A model generated the notes under the pieces. It did no database searches. It saw only the letters and a program-made list of their open reading frames with translations, and was not told the origin of the DNA. Shown here in pieces: positions 11,691-23,336 of a stretch of DNA of 64,000 nucleotides. Each line of letters begins with the position of its first letter. Positions within the stretch are counted from its first letter, which is position 1. A program made the translations under genes and the position numbers. This DNA is from Nilaparvata lugens (taxonomy: Eukaryota > Arthropoda > Insecta > Hemiptera > Delphacidae), in contig NC_052511.1 of assembly GCF_014356525.2 (NCBI RefSeq), positions 35,431,121 to 35,495,120 on the forward strand, written 5' to 3'.

Positions 11691-11927
11691 GTTTCTTGTT
11701 TGATTTTGTGTTTGAAAGTGAATAATTCTTCAGATGAACTAGCTTAAGTAGGGCAAACATTGTTCATCTTGGTTTCAAGTGAAATTCAAAATATTTTTTC
11801 AAATTGTGATAGAAGTTTCTTGTTTGATTTTGTGTTTAGAAGTTAATAATTTATCATATAAAATCAAAAGTCTAGTAAAACATTTTTTTGAATTGTATGT
11901 GAATCAAATCTTGAACTCTAAGCCTGC
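11691..11927. other. Non-coding stretch with short tandem duplication
   Basis: AAATTGTGATAGAAGTTTCT occurs near 11675 and again near 11800, a duplication of about 120 bp. No gene is seen. Confidence 0.4.
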
Positions 11928-12112
11928 GTTTACATCAAAGTTATTAACAAAATCATAATAACTTAATCTTTATAGATTCTATTAGATTGAACACAACTTA
12001 TACTACACATGATGAACAAGTGTTTATCAAGTTCTGTTCAATCTAATAGAATCTATAAGGATTAAGTTATTAACATTTTGTTAATAACTTTGGTGTAATA
12101 GCAGCTTACATA
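11928..12112. mobile_element. Palindromic MITE
   Basis: The arms read TTTACATCAAAGTTATTAAC and GTTAATAACTTTGGTGTAA, and both contain TCTAATAGAATCTATA-type sequence near the centre. The whole 185 bp can fold into one hairpin. No coding sequence. Confidence 0.75.
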
Positions 12113-12520
12113 ACCTCCTTATATTATGCTAGCAAGTAACCCGTGCTACATAATGGTCTGATTACAGATTTGTCAATCTGGAAACTTGTCGTTATGAATT
12201 ATTGAAAAAAGGCTTGAAAATAGAGTGAATAATGTGCCATATATTATGCTAGCAAGTAACCCGTGCTACGTAATGGTCTGATTACAAATTTGACAAACTG
12301 AAAACTTGTCGTTATGAACTATTGAAGAATTAAAAGTGGGCCTGAAAATAGAATGAATAAAGAATCACTCGACATTTGCAAACTATCAAGTAATCAGTCT
12401 AGTAGTTGAGACGAGATGATGCGTCATTCGTGAATTTCCTATCCCATACGTATATAAGCCAGTTCTTTCCTTTAGTACAATATAGATGACATCAATGCTT
12501 CTCTTACAACCAATGCTGAC
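12113..12520. repeat. Dispersed repeat with internal tandem duplication
   Basis: GCTAGCAAGTAACCCGTGCTAC occurs (in part) at 12128 and 12246, duplicating about 118 bp. Further right, TTCCTATCCCATACGTATAT and AAGCCAGTTCTTTCCTTTAG match the repeat at about 52050-52290 and its duplicate near 54260-54470. Non-coding. Confidence 0.65.
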
Positions 12521-12729
12521 ATTGATAGTGAATCTTGCTATATGAGATACTTTACACAAGACGCAACTTGAACGCCGGCAGACGAATCTGAGAAGGGCTT
12601 GCAACATGAACAGTGGAATAGTTGCAATGTAATCATTAGCTGCTGCCTGGCTGCGGGGCTACCTGACCTGAAATAACCTGGTGTGGAATTGGCCACAACG
12701 CTAAATGAGAGCAATTTCTCGTCCAATTA
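12521..12729. other. Non-coding stretch
   Basis: Minus-strand frames here show no domain and no shared splice structure. Confidence 0.25.
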
Positions 12730-13025
12730 GAGAGAAGAAGATAGGGCAATAGAAGAAGAAAAAGAAGATAATGATGATGTACAAGAAGAGGGATGTGGAG
12801 AAGGTGGTGGAATGTGAAGACGATGGTGGAGAATGAGGAGGATGAGGAGGAGGAGGAGGGGAAGTAGGAGGGAAAGGAAAAGGAGGAGGAGAAGGAGAAG
12901 AAGGAGAAGAAGGAGAAGGAGGAGAAGATGGAGAAGAAGGAGAAGAAGGGGAAAAAGAAGAAAAAGAAGAAGAAGGAGAAGAAGGGGGTGAAGGAGGAGA
13001 AGGAGAAGAATCAGAAGAAGGAGAA
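12730..13025. repeat. Polypurine tract
   Basis: GGAGAAGAAGGAGAA-type units on the plus strand, continuing beyond an inserted retroelement tail at 13026-13313. Confidence 0.85.
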
Positions 13026-13313
13026 TTGATTGATTGATTGATTGAGTACTTTATTTATGTAGATTACAATATATACTGGCTTATACACTTATATACAATA
13101 GCTTACAATACAGCAAAATTATAGATGAATTTACATAATATAGACAAAGAAAATAATTATTGAAAATATATGATATGAAAAAGTAATTTGTAATATAATA
13201 ACTATGGATAATTATATGTTATGCATCTACAAAATTGGCGGAGCTGGGACATATCAATGTATCTTCGGAAAGAATATTAAAAATATCCTCCCCACTAACA
13301 TCTCTACCAAAAC
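13026..13313 (-). mobile_element. Retroelement 3' tail / SINE-like unit, copy 2 of 4
   Basis: The reverse complement of 2614-2912: it begins with (TTGA)n and ends at CACTAACATCTCTACCAAAA. It sits between two polypurine tracts, as copy 1 sits between pyrimidine tracts, so the repeat and the tail may have spread together. Confidence 0.7.
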
Positions 13314-13389
13314 GATAATTTAATTATATTAAGCTAAGGATTATTTATTAATGGAAATTGTAAAAGTTTTAATTAATATAGATATTTAA

Positions 13390-13835
13390 GAGAAAAAAAG
13401 GAGAAGAAGGAGAAGAAGGAGAAGAAGGAGAAGAAGGAGAAGAAGGAGAAGAAGGAGAAGAAGGAGAAGAAGGGGAAGAAGGAGAAGAAGGAGAAGAAGG
13501 AGAAGAAGGAGAAGAAGGAGAAGAAGGAGGGGGAGAAGAAGGAGGAGAAGAAGAAGGAAAAGAAGAAGAAGAAGGAGGAGAATCAGAAAAAGGAGAAGAA
13601 GGAGAAGAAGAAGAAGAATGAGAAGAAGGAGAAGGAGAAGAAGGAGGAGGAGGAGAAGAGGAAGAAGAAGAAGAAGAAGAATCAGAAGAAGGAGAAGAAG
13701 GAGGAGGTGGAGAAGAAGGAGAAGAAGGAGAACAAGGAGAACAAGGAGAAGAAGGAGGGGAAGAAGAAGGAGAAGAAGGAGGGGAAGGAGAAGGAAAAGA
13801 AGAAGAAGAAAGAGAAGAAGGAGTAGAAGGAGTAG
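13390..13835. repeat. (GGAGAA)n polypurine tract
   Basis: About 440 bp of almost pure A/G with a GGAGAA core. The Arg-rich plus frame and the Ser/Phe-rich minus frame are repeat translations. Confidence 0.9.
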
Positions 13836-14439
13836 TAGTGTAGAAAACTAGTGTGTAGAAAAGTAGTAGTAAAAGAGAAAATGCATATAGAGAAGATGTG
13901 TGTAGGATGAACTAGAATTCGATGGAGAACAGAAAAACAGAGTGGTGAAGAAGAAAAAGGGGACTTAGATGGCGAATGGGAAGGAAAAGAAGTTGGAAAT
14001 ACAGAGGAAGCAGAAAAATAAGATATTGATTTATTGACGATGGAGAAGGTACGGAATGCTGATAAAAAAGTGGAGTAGCAGAAAGAGGAAGAAATGGTGG
14101 TTGGTGGAGAAGTAAGTGAAAAAGAAGAAAAAGTAGGAGGAGGAAGAGGATGAGGAGTAGGAGGAGTAGAACAAGGAGGAAACAGCCCCTGTAAATTAGT
14201 GGTTTGAAAGTTGGTCACGAAATTTAGAATTCTCGACATATAGCAGAATTCTGAGCCGGTCTGACTTTTGCTACTGAGATTCGGGACTGCTTCTTAATCT
14301 CGTATTCTTCTGCTTCTTCTTTTTCTCCTTTTCATTCCCCACTCAAGGGTTGATCCATTCTATATTATCAAATCTTATGACACTTTCAAAAACTAATTGA
14401 TCTTCAAAATAAAGTTGATCAAAAACGTTAGATTCAAGT
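13836..14439. other. Purine-biased non-coding stretch
   Basis: Loose A/G-rich sequence decaying from the polypurine tract, with no gene. The long Ser/Phe/Pro minus frame (13682-14239) is compositional. Confidence 0.45.
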
Positions 14440-15545
14440 TTACTGGGGTATTGGTAATGTGTGAAATTATCAAACAATATAGTATATTTCGCACCTAGGA
14501 CCGAAAATGAGACTTTTCCGGCTCGAAATCGGGTTTCAAGATAGAAAAGATTGAGAGCCGGAAAAACATTTTTGCCCATGGTGAGAACGTTATTTTTCGC
14601 CACACAGAAAAATGAACAATATAAATATGAGAATAATTGTTTACTAGGCACTTCCGAAAGCAAAACTGGAAGGTCATAGCTCTAGCAAATTTGAGGTTTT
14701 CTGAATATCAGAAAATTGTCCAAGTATTTTATTTTTTTATCTGATTTGTCTAAATAACCTGAAAGATTATGTTCAATTATGTGGGCGGTTGAGTTTCTAC
14801 TTTTTTATTCTTTCAAATGACAATCAGATGATATTATTATAAATGTTTCAATTATTGAATAATAAACACAAATAATGAAAAGTTTTTGATCAGCTGTTTT
14901 AGCACACTTGAAATTTGGCCAATCTGAATGTCAACGTCAACAATGCTTGTTGTCATCGACTTCGGAAGTTTAGGTTACAAGTTCTATCCTACTCTGAAAA
15001 TCGAATTTGAATAGTTTATAATATTTATATCTTATCTGTATATCCTTCATCCAAATAAAATGATAGTATATTATTGCAGAATACTTTAATTAATTCTAGA
15101 AGCATAAACTGATTCCGTTACATAAACTATTTGTAAAAACGTTCAGCACCATGGATATTGCCCAAGTAGTTCCAAAATTATCCACCAAGTTTCGTGATAA
15201 ACGATTAAACGCAGTACGATTAAAAACAGGTTTGAGGTTAGATTCTATTATACTCTGAAAATTGAATTTGAATAGTTTATAATATCTTATTTGTATTTCA
15301 TTCATCCAAATGGAATGATAGTATCTTATTGCAAAATACTTTATTCAAATCTAGAAGCATAAACTGATTCTGTTCCATAAACTATTTTGTAAACACGTTC
15401 ACATCGAATCAGAATCAGCTGACTTCAAGGTTATTTTACAGCCCTAGGGCCGTAAAAATTTTACCGGCCTGGTCAGAAAACAATCACTTTCGGCCTCCAT
15501 ATGACGCACGAAAACCAGCTTATTACATCCAAGTGGGGCGAAAAA
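14440..15545. mobile_element. Dispersed repeat I, copy 1
   Basis: It begins near TAGTATATTTCGCACCTAGG and ends at TTCGGCCTCCATATGACG. The same order of sequence occurs at 29395-30235. A block with TTTGAATAGTTTATAATAT and TAGAAGCATAAACTGATTC is present twice here (about 15000-15130 and 15250-15400) but once in the other copy. The CCTAGG(A/G)CCG and CCCTAGGGCCG motifs near the two ends suggest paired termini. No domain is recognisable. Confidence 0.65.
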
Positions 15546-16739
15546 ATGATTACAGACTCATAAAGAAAACCCTACACACTGTTTTAGTCTATTTTCCCTG
15601 ATAAGTGTTCATAGAGAATAAAAATCGCATTGCGCATTTCCATTGTTCCAATATGATCTACAGTTATTTTGAGTATAAAAAAAAGTAGTGATAGTTTCCC
15701 TTTTCAAGGAGTTATCCACTACATTCACTACTTCTATTTTACATCTTCTTTATCAAGTTACTGAATCATTATTGAATAGTTCTAAGTTGATTGGATGTTT
15801 TGGTTCTACTGAACTTATTTCACATATTCATCATTGTATTCTTCAACCTCAATGAAAAAAAAAAGCAGTTCTACTCTCCATGATCATTTGTCAAAACTAC
15901 TTTTGCAAACCTCCACTTATCCCTTTATATTACATCATATTGCTGCTTATAGTTGAGTATAAACTGGTGCGTTAATCTTCAAACTGCCCTTTTTCATACT
16001 TCTACCTTACCATACTTCTACCATGTCATATTTCTAATGTTATCATATCACATAATATGATTACCTCCTTGCTTTCGAGTGAAATAGTCATTTCGTGAAG
16101 CATCATAGGAGAATCATCGTATCTTTTTATGAAAATTATCATGAATTTAAATTATCATACTTGAATTATCCTCTGAACTATCTCTTAGATTTCTTCATTT
16201 TCATTTTGTTCTCTTATTCCACTCCATAAATCCCATTGCAACAACCTCATTCCGTGAATTATCTATATTATCATGGATTATCCTGTAAACTAACTCGTAA
16301 ATTCTCTCATTTCTATTTGTGAACTATCTCGTAAATTTTCTCATTTCCATTTCGTTCCCTTATTCCACTCCTCAACTCCCACCCACTTCTGTACCAACCT
16401 CATTCCGTGAATTATCCCATGAACTATTAAATTAATCAGTTCACATATATCCAGTTCTCTCATCTCATTCGATTACTCCCTTGTGCTTCTGTAAAAAGTA
16501 CATAAATTATTTCGCAGGAGAACGCTATTTACCTCAACTGTTACAACCTTACAGCACTCAGCCAGCAAGTTATATAGCGTCCATGAATTTATCTAATGGC
16601 ATTAAGTACAGAGTCGTGTTATATCCCTGGAGAGCTACCTGCCAGTTTTATGCTAACAAGACAGTCTGTTTCACCTACACCTGTCATTATTATGTGAATA
16701 GGAAGCAATAATGTGTTCCCATAAGGTATACTGCCAGTA
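15546..16739. other. Non-coding stretch
   Basis: No gene is recognised. A short region near 16240-16400 carries two similar versions of TCGTAAATTTTCTCATTTCC, a local duplication. The plus frame 16481-16711 has no family resemblance that I can see. Confidence 0.35.
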
Positions 16740-16850
16740 CAAATGTCTGCTAAACTTTAAACTGTCAGCATTGGTTTAATGAGGATCATTGATAAGGAAT
16801 ATGCTGTAATGCTGACAGTATTTGAGTGAATTCTACTATAGGTTTTAACA
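16740..16850. repeat. CTGACAG palindromic repeat
   Basis: AACTTTAAACTGTCAGCATT and AATGCTGACAGTATTTGAGT form an inverted pair separated by about 45 bp. It is one copy of a small dispersed foldback family. Confidence 0.6.
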
Positions 16851-17498
16851 AGGATCACCTCATATTCAGCAGGATTTTATTGTTTTTTATACGGTTATGG
16901 AGGTGTGATGGGTGGAGTTTTATGAGTTGACCTGTTGATAGTTTATGGGTGCTTGTCTCTACATGTTTTATGGCTCAGATATAATGGAGAGTGATCGATT
17001 GTGTCATAAGAAATGGATGATATCAGTTTGGGAAAGGTAATTGTGCAGTTTGTCTTGGATGTTCCACTCAACGTATTCATGACCTGAGAAAGACTGCATG
17101 TTTATATAAGACTGAGAAAAATTGTGTGATGATAATTTATTTATTTTTTTTTTTTTTTATCACATTACTATTGCTATCTAGTCTTGAGACTAATGAGCAA
17201 ATTTTATCAAACCTAATTTACTAATTGTATATAATATGGACTACAGTGAAACTCTCTTTAGAATTTCTTACTGCTACCTACTAATAATTATTATGTACAT
17301 CTATTAACTGTACTACTAAGCTAGATTTCACTCATCACTGCTCTGCTTTTTCACTAGACACCACTTTCACTGCACCAATTCAAATGGTTTCCTTCTTTTC
17401 AGTCTCCGCACCACCCCTCGTTGTCTAGCAGCTGGATTGCTTCGACGTTCGTGTGTTGGTGGAGCCGTTCTTCATGACTTTCTGCATACCTTTGAATC

Positions 17499-20055
17499 TC
17501 ACAGGATACCATGTTGACTCAGGTCCCTATGGATGTCGCTGTTCCGCACATACCAGGGAGCATCAACGATGTTTCGGAGCACCTTGTTCTGGAATCTTGT
17601 ATGATGGTGACGTTGCTCTGTTTGGTGCAGCCCCATAGTTGTATTCCATAGGTCCAAACAGGTTGAAGATCTGCTTGTAGAGGAGCAATTTGTTTGGTAT
17701 TGAAAGTGATGAGTTTCTTCCAATAAGCCAGTAGAATTTCTTGTATTTTATGTTCAGTTCTTCTTTTTTCTTTTTGACATGCTCTTTCCAGCGAAGCTTA
17801 GCATCAAGAGTCATACCTAGGTATTTAGCTTGATTTTCATGTGGTATATTAATTCATTGATGTTGATTGGAAGGTACACAGCTCTCTTGTTGGTGAAGTT
17901 AACATGAATCGACTTTTCCTCATTGAGCTTCATTCTCCACTTTTTGGTCCAGTCTTGTATCTTGTTGACAGATCTCTGAAGCTTCGCTGTTGCAATACCA
18001 ACATCACTGTCTACTGCTAGTAGGGCGGTGTCATCTGCGAACGTGGCTGTGGTATTCTCCTCCAAATTAGGGATATCACTAGTGAAGAGAAGATAAAGGA
18101 CTGGTCCTAAAACACTTCCTTGCGGAACTCCTGCTTTTATCTCTCTTAGATCAGAATATGAATCTTCATATTTGACTCTAAAGTACTTCCTGTCAAATAT
18201 GATTGCAATATTTCTGTAAATTGCTTAGGAAGCATTTTCTTCAGTTTATAAAGAAGTCCCTCATGCCATACTTTGTCAAAAGCTTGCCCTATGTCGAGAA
18301 AAACTGCTGAACAAACCTTTTTTCTTCCAAGCTCTTCTCTATTATATTAACTATCCTATGTACTTGATCAATTGTGGAGTGTTTTTTTCTGAAACCAAAT
18401 TGATGATTAGGAATTAATTGCTTTCTCTCAATTATTGGCTTGAGTCTACTCAATAATATCCTCTCAAACAACTTTGATAACACGGTAACAATGAAATTGG
18501 TCTGTATGAAGCTACTTCATGTGGTTCTTTTCCTGGCTTGAGTAAATTATAACTTCAGCTACTTTCCAGACTCCTGGTACAAATCTGAGTCTGAATGAAG
18601 CATTCAGGATGTTGTTAGCTTGATGAGTGCTTTCCTTGGTAGATGCTTCAGGACTAAGCCAGTTATCAGGTCAAATCCTGGAGTTTTCTTAGCATTCATA
18701 AGTTTATTTCCTTTCTCACTTCTTCTACTGAGACATTCATTAGTTCTTGATTTTCCTGCATGATGTTACCTTCAATTTCTAGATCTTCTTGAGCTGCAAC
18801 GTTTGGCTGGAAGACATTCACAAGATGATCAGCAAATGCCTGTGCCTTTTCTTCATTATTCTTGGCCCATTGTCTATTCAGTTTCCTAATAGGGGGAACT
18901 AATGGATGGGTGTTTTTATTTTCTTAGAAGCCTTCCATAGTGAGTAATCAGTGTTGCCTTGTCTGTCAAATTACTCAAGTAACTGTTGATTGATTCATTT
19001 TTAATAAACTGTATCTCTCTTTTCAGTTCCTGTGTGAGAGTATTCAGTAATCTTTTATCTTGAGGAGAACGTGAATGCTGCCACCTCCTTCTAGCTCTTC
19101 TTTTCTCTGCAATCATTTCTCTTATTTCCAATGGATAATATTTCCTACTGTTCTTCGTTTCCTAGTCTGCGGAGTATTACACCAGGCTGCCTGTTGTATA
19201 TCAGTAACAAATTTTTCCAGCTCCTCATCTATTTGATCTGCAGTTGTTAATGGTGAATTCAGGTTAATTCTTTCCTCCAACACTTGCTGAAAGCCATCCC
19301 AATCTGTATACTTATTAACTAGTGTGGGATAATTATTTTGTTTTTGTAAAATAGTGTCACTCAACTTCAGAATAATTGGAGAGTGGTCTGAATTGAGATC
19401 AAAACTTTCCTCTACTTGCAAATAGTTTACTGAAATGTTTTTGATTATGAAAAAGTCTATGAGATCAGGTATCTTACTTGTATCTGTAGGCCAATAAGTT
19501 GGTTTTCCAGTTGAAAGAGATTCACATCTTGACTCTCTTACAGCTTCGTAAAGTACCTTGCCCTTATGAGTTGTTAATCGTGATCCCCAATGAATGTGTT
19601 TGAATTGAAGTCACCGCCAAGGATAAATCTCGTTCCCAACATATCAAACATTGATAGATGATCTTCTTTTCTGAATGAATATCGAGGAGGACAGTAGACA
19701 GCTGCAACTACAAATCGATAATTAACTGCTTCCACACATACTCCTATCAATTGAATTCGTTCAGTTTCTAATTTAACGTGTTCATTATGCTGAATGCTCT
19801 CTTTGATTATGATTGAAACTCCCCTCTCGCAACATTGTTGGGATGTAAGGCGTGGTAGGTCCTGTAACCTTTAAATTTTATGTAGGACTGTTTTGTAAAG
19901 TGAGACTCAGAAATGAGACAAATATCTACATTATCTATGTTTAGAACTGCTTCCATTCCAGTTGTCGTTGTAAGAGTCCATTTGCGTTCCATTCCATTAT
20001 GTTTAGTGAACGAATCATTTTGTTTTTGTTGTCTATTATTGTCTAATTTCTCGAT
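17499..20055 (-). pseudogene. LINE ORF2 (endonuclease-reverse transcriptase), frame-broken
   Basis: Fragments in order on the minus strand: an endonuclease start with ICLISESHFT (19807-19992); a later endonuclease part (19122-19421); a linker with MIAEKRRARRRWQHSR (18916-19131); reverse transcriptase fingers/palm with QFGFRKKHSTIDQVHRIVN (18289-18483); the catalytic box ATFADDTALLA (17817-18065); and the C-terminal APWYVRNSDIHRDL (17499-17723), typical of Jockey elements. At least five frame changes separate them. They may be real decay or, given the indel noise in the adjacent segment, partly sequencing error. The protein would act in target-primed reverse transcription. Confidence 0.8.
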
Positions 20056-20075
20056 GCGAGATTGAAGGGATGAAA

Positions 20076-21572
20076 TTATTTCTCTTGTTTATCAAGTTTA
20101 GATAAGATGAGCTGTAGGATTTGTGAGGTGTCTTTTACTTCTTCATTTTTCTTCATCTGCGATTTATTTTCTTTGGATACGATTTCGGCGAAAGTCATTC
20201 TCTTTTCTGTGGGCCTACTTTGATGTTGAGTGGGCCTACTTTGAGAATTAGCCACATTCCGAGCCTGAGAATCGACAACATTTTTTGATGTTATATTCTT
20301 ACTGGCTACCCTACTCGAGTTACGTATTTTTTGTAACTCAATTGCTACAGAGCAACCACGGTAGCTTGCAGGATGAGCTTCACCACAATGAATGCATTTC
20401 GGTAGTGCTTCACTAGGTTTCGTACACTCCTTTGATGCATGTTTTCCAGCGCACTTCACACATCTGGCCTCCTTGTTGCAATAAGCCTGAGTGTGGTTGA
20501 AAGCCTGGCAACGCTTACATTGAGGTATTAGATTAACTTTCTTCAATGCTTCAACTTCTACTCTGCAACCCAGAATATGTTTAAGTTCAAAAACCTTCTT
20601 AACATTCTCTTCTGCGCTGAACGAAACCATGAACATGTCTAATGGTTCTTTAGTTTTCCACTTCAACTTATTCACTACATCTACCACTAGCAATCCCTTA
20701 GCCTTTAAGTCCTCCATTATGGATTCTATACTACAGGAGTGATGAAGTTTTTTTATCATCACTCTTATGGGTCTCACCTGTTTGTTTTCATACGAGTGCC
20801 AGTTGAAACCATCGTTGATTAATTCTTTTGTAATATTTCTGTACGTTTCTGAATCTACTGAATTTACTTTGAAAGTCTCTCTACTCAAGAGCTTTATTCT
20901 AAATTTTTCATCTGAAGTCACTTTTTTCAAACTTTTATGAAGAGACTCCAGGCTCTTTATACCATCCACTATGATTGGTGGCGGTGGCGTTTCTTTCTTC
21001 TTGTTCTTTACTTCCTCACCTTTATTCTTCTGCAATGAGGTGATTTTGTTCAACTGACGATGGTTACCAGTAGGCTCATTCTTTGGTTCAGGAGACAAAG
21101 TACTATTTAGTTTCCTCTTCTTTGTAGTACGTTTGTTACGGGCCCTGATCCACTCAGTCTCTTTTGCCAACTCCTCCTCATTAGTTGAGTAGTTTTCAGC
21201 AACTGCTGGACTGCATGGTTGTTGAATGTTCTGTTCTATTTTTTGAAATCGCAATTCTAAGTCTTCAATTCTCCGCTGAAGTTCTACGTTGCTCTTCTCT
21301 AGCTGCTTTCTCTTCTCATCCGACTCCTTCCAGGCGATGAAGAGTGCATGCTCGGCGGCTGAATGGAGCTTATTTGATTTAATATAACGATCCGGTGAAC
21401 ACTGGATCTCTGATGGTTTGGTGGTGTCCATGTTCTCGATGTTGCTTTCCTCGTCTTCTTGCTCTTCAAACTCCGGGGCAAGAAAACTGGGTAGTTTCAA
21501 CAATTTCCACTTGACGTAGCCATAGTCAATAATTGCGAACATACTTTTCGAAAAGCCCTCGTACTCACTCAC
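20076..21572 (-). CDS. LINE ORF1 (gag-like nucleic-acid-binding protein), 498 aa
   Basis: This is an uninterrupted frame. Residues ~80-117 form a likely coiled coil (RKQLEKSNVELQRRIEDLEL). A basic, low-complexity part covers ~143-200. Residues ~265-345 resemble the domain that precedes zinc knuckles in arthropod LINE gag proteins. Three CCHC knuckles follow: 352-365 (CX2CX4HX4C), 371-383 (CX2CX3HX4C) and 393-407 (CX2CX3HX6C). The C-terminus (~408-498) is polar. Such proteins coat LINE RNA and help it reach the target. The start is the first ATG after the CG-rich 5' UTR. Unlike ORF2 just downstream, it has no frameshift. Confidence 0.85.
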   Translation of the reverse strand: MSEYEGFSKSMFAIIDYGYVKWKLLKLPSFLAPEFEEQEDEESNIENMDTTKPSEIQCSPDRYIKSNKLHSAAEHALFIAWKESDEKRKQLEKSNVELQRRIEDLELRFQKIEQNIQQPCSPAVAENYSTNEEELAKETEWIRARNKRTTKKRKLNSTLSPEPKNEPTGNHRQLNKITSLQKNKGEEVKNKKKETPPPPIIVDGIKSLESLHKSLKKVTSDEKFRIKLLSRETFKVNSVDSETYRNITKELINDGFNWHSYENKQVRPIRVMIKKLHHSCSIESIMEDLKAKGLLVVDVVNKLKWKTKEPLDMFMVSFSAEENVKKVFELKHILGCRVEVEALKKVNLIPQCKRCQAFNHTQAYCNKEARCVKCAGKHASKECTKPSEALPKCIHCGEAHPASYRGCSVAIELQKIRNSSRVASKNITSKNVVDSQARNVANSQSRPTQHQSRPTEKRMTFAEIVSKENKSQMKKNEEVKDTSQILQLILSKLDKQEK

Positions 21573-21711
21573 GATCGCGGAAACGCGAGCGCGAACGAAA
21601 ATTGAAGGCCGCGCGAAAGTAGGTCACTTCGATTGCATAAAGACGGCGGATTTTAACCGAAAATTTGATGCAATGTTTTGTTCCACTTAAATACCGTGAA
21701 CAATCAACTGC

Positions 21712-23236
21712 TGACTCACTACTTCTACTGCACTACACTACGAGTACGTCTGCACTGTATGAGAGCTAACGCGATACTGATAATTTATAAAGGTAGAATT
21801 ATAATCCGGTTTGAACTATTTTAAAGACACTCAGTCTAATTTTGAATAGTGGGTAAAATAGATTGAGTAAAATTGGATTCTATATTATGGAGAACGTGAT
21901 TGATGATCTTTTTCAAACCTGTTAGAATGGACTAAAATCTCGGGATACAGATTTGTCAACCTTAATATGGTATAATTATTTTTCCTCCACCTACTGTCTA
22001 GAGTACTTACTTTACTCACTGAAACCGAATACTAAAGTGTCACTTTTTCGCTCTCGGTAGTAAAAAACAGAAAAAACTCCCTAGTGAGTGAAAGTGACTC
22101 CATTTAAATAACATGGGGAGCATCTCTATTTTGAAACTTACATTGTAATAGGTTAGAAGGTCTAAGCTCAGATGGGAAAGCATAATAGAGGTGTCTGTCA
22201 TTGAGTCAACTGAATTCAATACCACAACCAGAAAATTTGATTAACTCATGAAATATATGTTGTATGATAATTATTATATTTAATATAGTGGACAATAAAA
22301 TTAAAAATTTTTAAAATATTTTATTCTATTCAAAATACCAGCCAACAAATATTTTGATCTGCAATTCAAATCTGAACCGCGTGATCTGGAGTCAGCCATT
22401 TTTGGGTAGCTGCTCAGCTGATATAATTGTTACAACTTTTGACGATAGATAGCGCAATCGGCAGTGCCAATCAGACGACCGGTTTTTAGGTTTTAGTTTT
22501 TAGATTTGGGTTATGTTGTTAGGAATCATTGTCACCAATACGTAAGTTATTAGAATGATTTTATTTGCAGTTTCTATAAAAAAATGTAGATGGAGGAAAA
22601 ATGTTGTGTGTACATCACGAGCGAAAAATAGTTTTTCTCCCTCAGGAAAATTGTTGCCCTCGGCTTCGCCTCGGGCTTCAACTTTTTCCCACAGGGGAAT
22701 AAGTCGTACTTTTCACTCTAGATATACAAATAACTATTATTTCGCGTATGTCAATATACATCACATATAAAGCTCATGAGTCTCAAATGTACATATACAC
22801 TTATTTTCCCCATTTCTTCAAGATGTTATGTAGTTCTTGGTCAGGAGAACATAAGTTTGTCTGACCGCCATTATTTGCTAGTCCATTTAGCGTAACCCAA
22901 TGTGCACCATGGAGGCGAACTCGAGTACACATATTTAAGTAAAAAAAATTGCTGGAATAATTTGAGGTTAAAGAAGGTTGAATTTCACAGTATATTTGTA
23001 TGTAGAAAAATAGTACTTGAAAAAACATTATAATTAAATAAATAAGAAAGGAATTAATAAAATGAATCACTCCTCGATTTGGATCTTGTTCGGAACCATG
23101 AGAGAATTTTACTAGTCCAAAAAAGTCATCATCATCTTCACTTCAGGGATTAGGTTATTGATAACCTGTCCGGTACCCATCTCTTTCTTGGTCTCCCTAC
23201 ATCTCTTTTTCCTTTAGGTCTATAGTTTTGGACTAC
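21712..23236. repeat. Duplicated segment flanking the gap, left copy
   Basis: From TGACTCACTACTTCTACTGC to GTCTATAGTTTTGGACTAC this ~1.5 kb matches 23337-24889 from end to end. Differences are mostly one-base gains or losses in homopolymers. The match ends exactly at the N run, as expected if two contig ends overlap but were not merged. Contents: A/T-rich DNA, a segment with CCCTCGGCTTCGCCTCGGGC, and the 3' tail of the neighbouring LINE. Confidence 0.85.
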
Positions 23237-23336
23237 NNNNNNNNNNNNNNNNNNNNNNNNNNNNNNNNNNNNNNNNNNNNNNNNNNNNNNNNNNNNNNNN
23301 NNNNNNNNNNNNNNNNNNNNNNNNNNNNNNNNNNNN
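23237..23336. other. Assembly gap of exactly 100 N
   Basis: A run of 100 N, the usual placeholder for a gap of unknown length. The frames shown across it are meaningless. The flanking duplication suggests the true gap length may be negative (overlap). Confidence 0.98.

Larger units (their letters stand above)
17135..21705 (-). mobile_element. Jockey-like non-LTR retrotransposon (LINE), nearly full length
   Basis: On the minus strand it shows the order expected for a Jockey-clade LINE: a 5' UTR rich in CG, ORF1 (gag-like, zinc knuckles), ORF2 (endonuclease, then reverse transcriptase) and a 3' poly(A), seen as a T run at about 17140-17158 on the plus strand. ORF1 is open over its whole length; ORF2 is split into several frames. 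The exact 5' end and target duplication could not be fixed, because the duplicated assembly segment starts at 21712. Confidence 0.85.

Noticed and set aside
16481..16711. Plus-strand 76-residue frame with several Cys
   Set aside because: No signal peptide, no paralogue in the window and no splice or promoter evidence.
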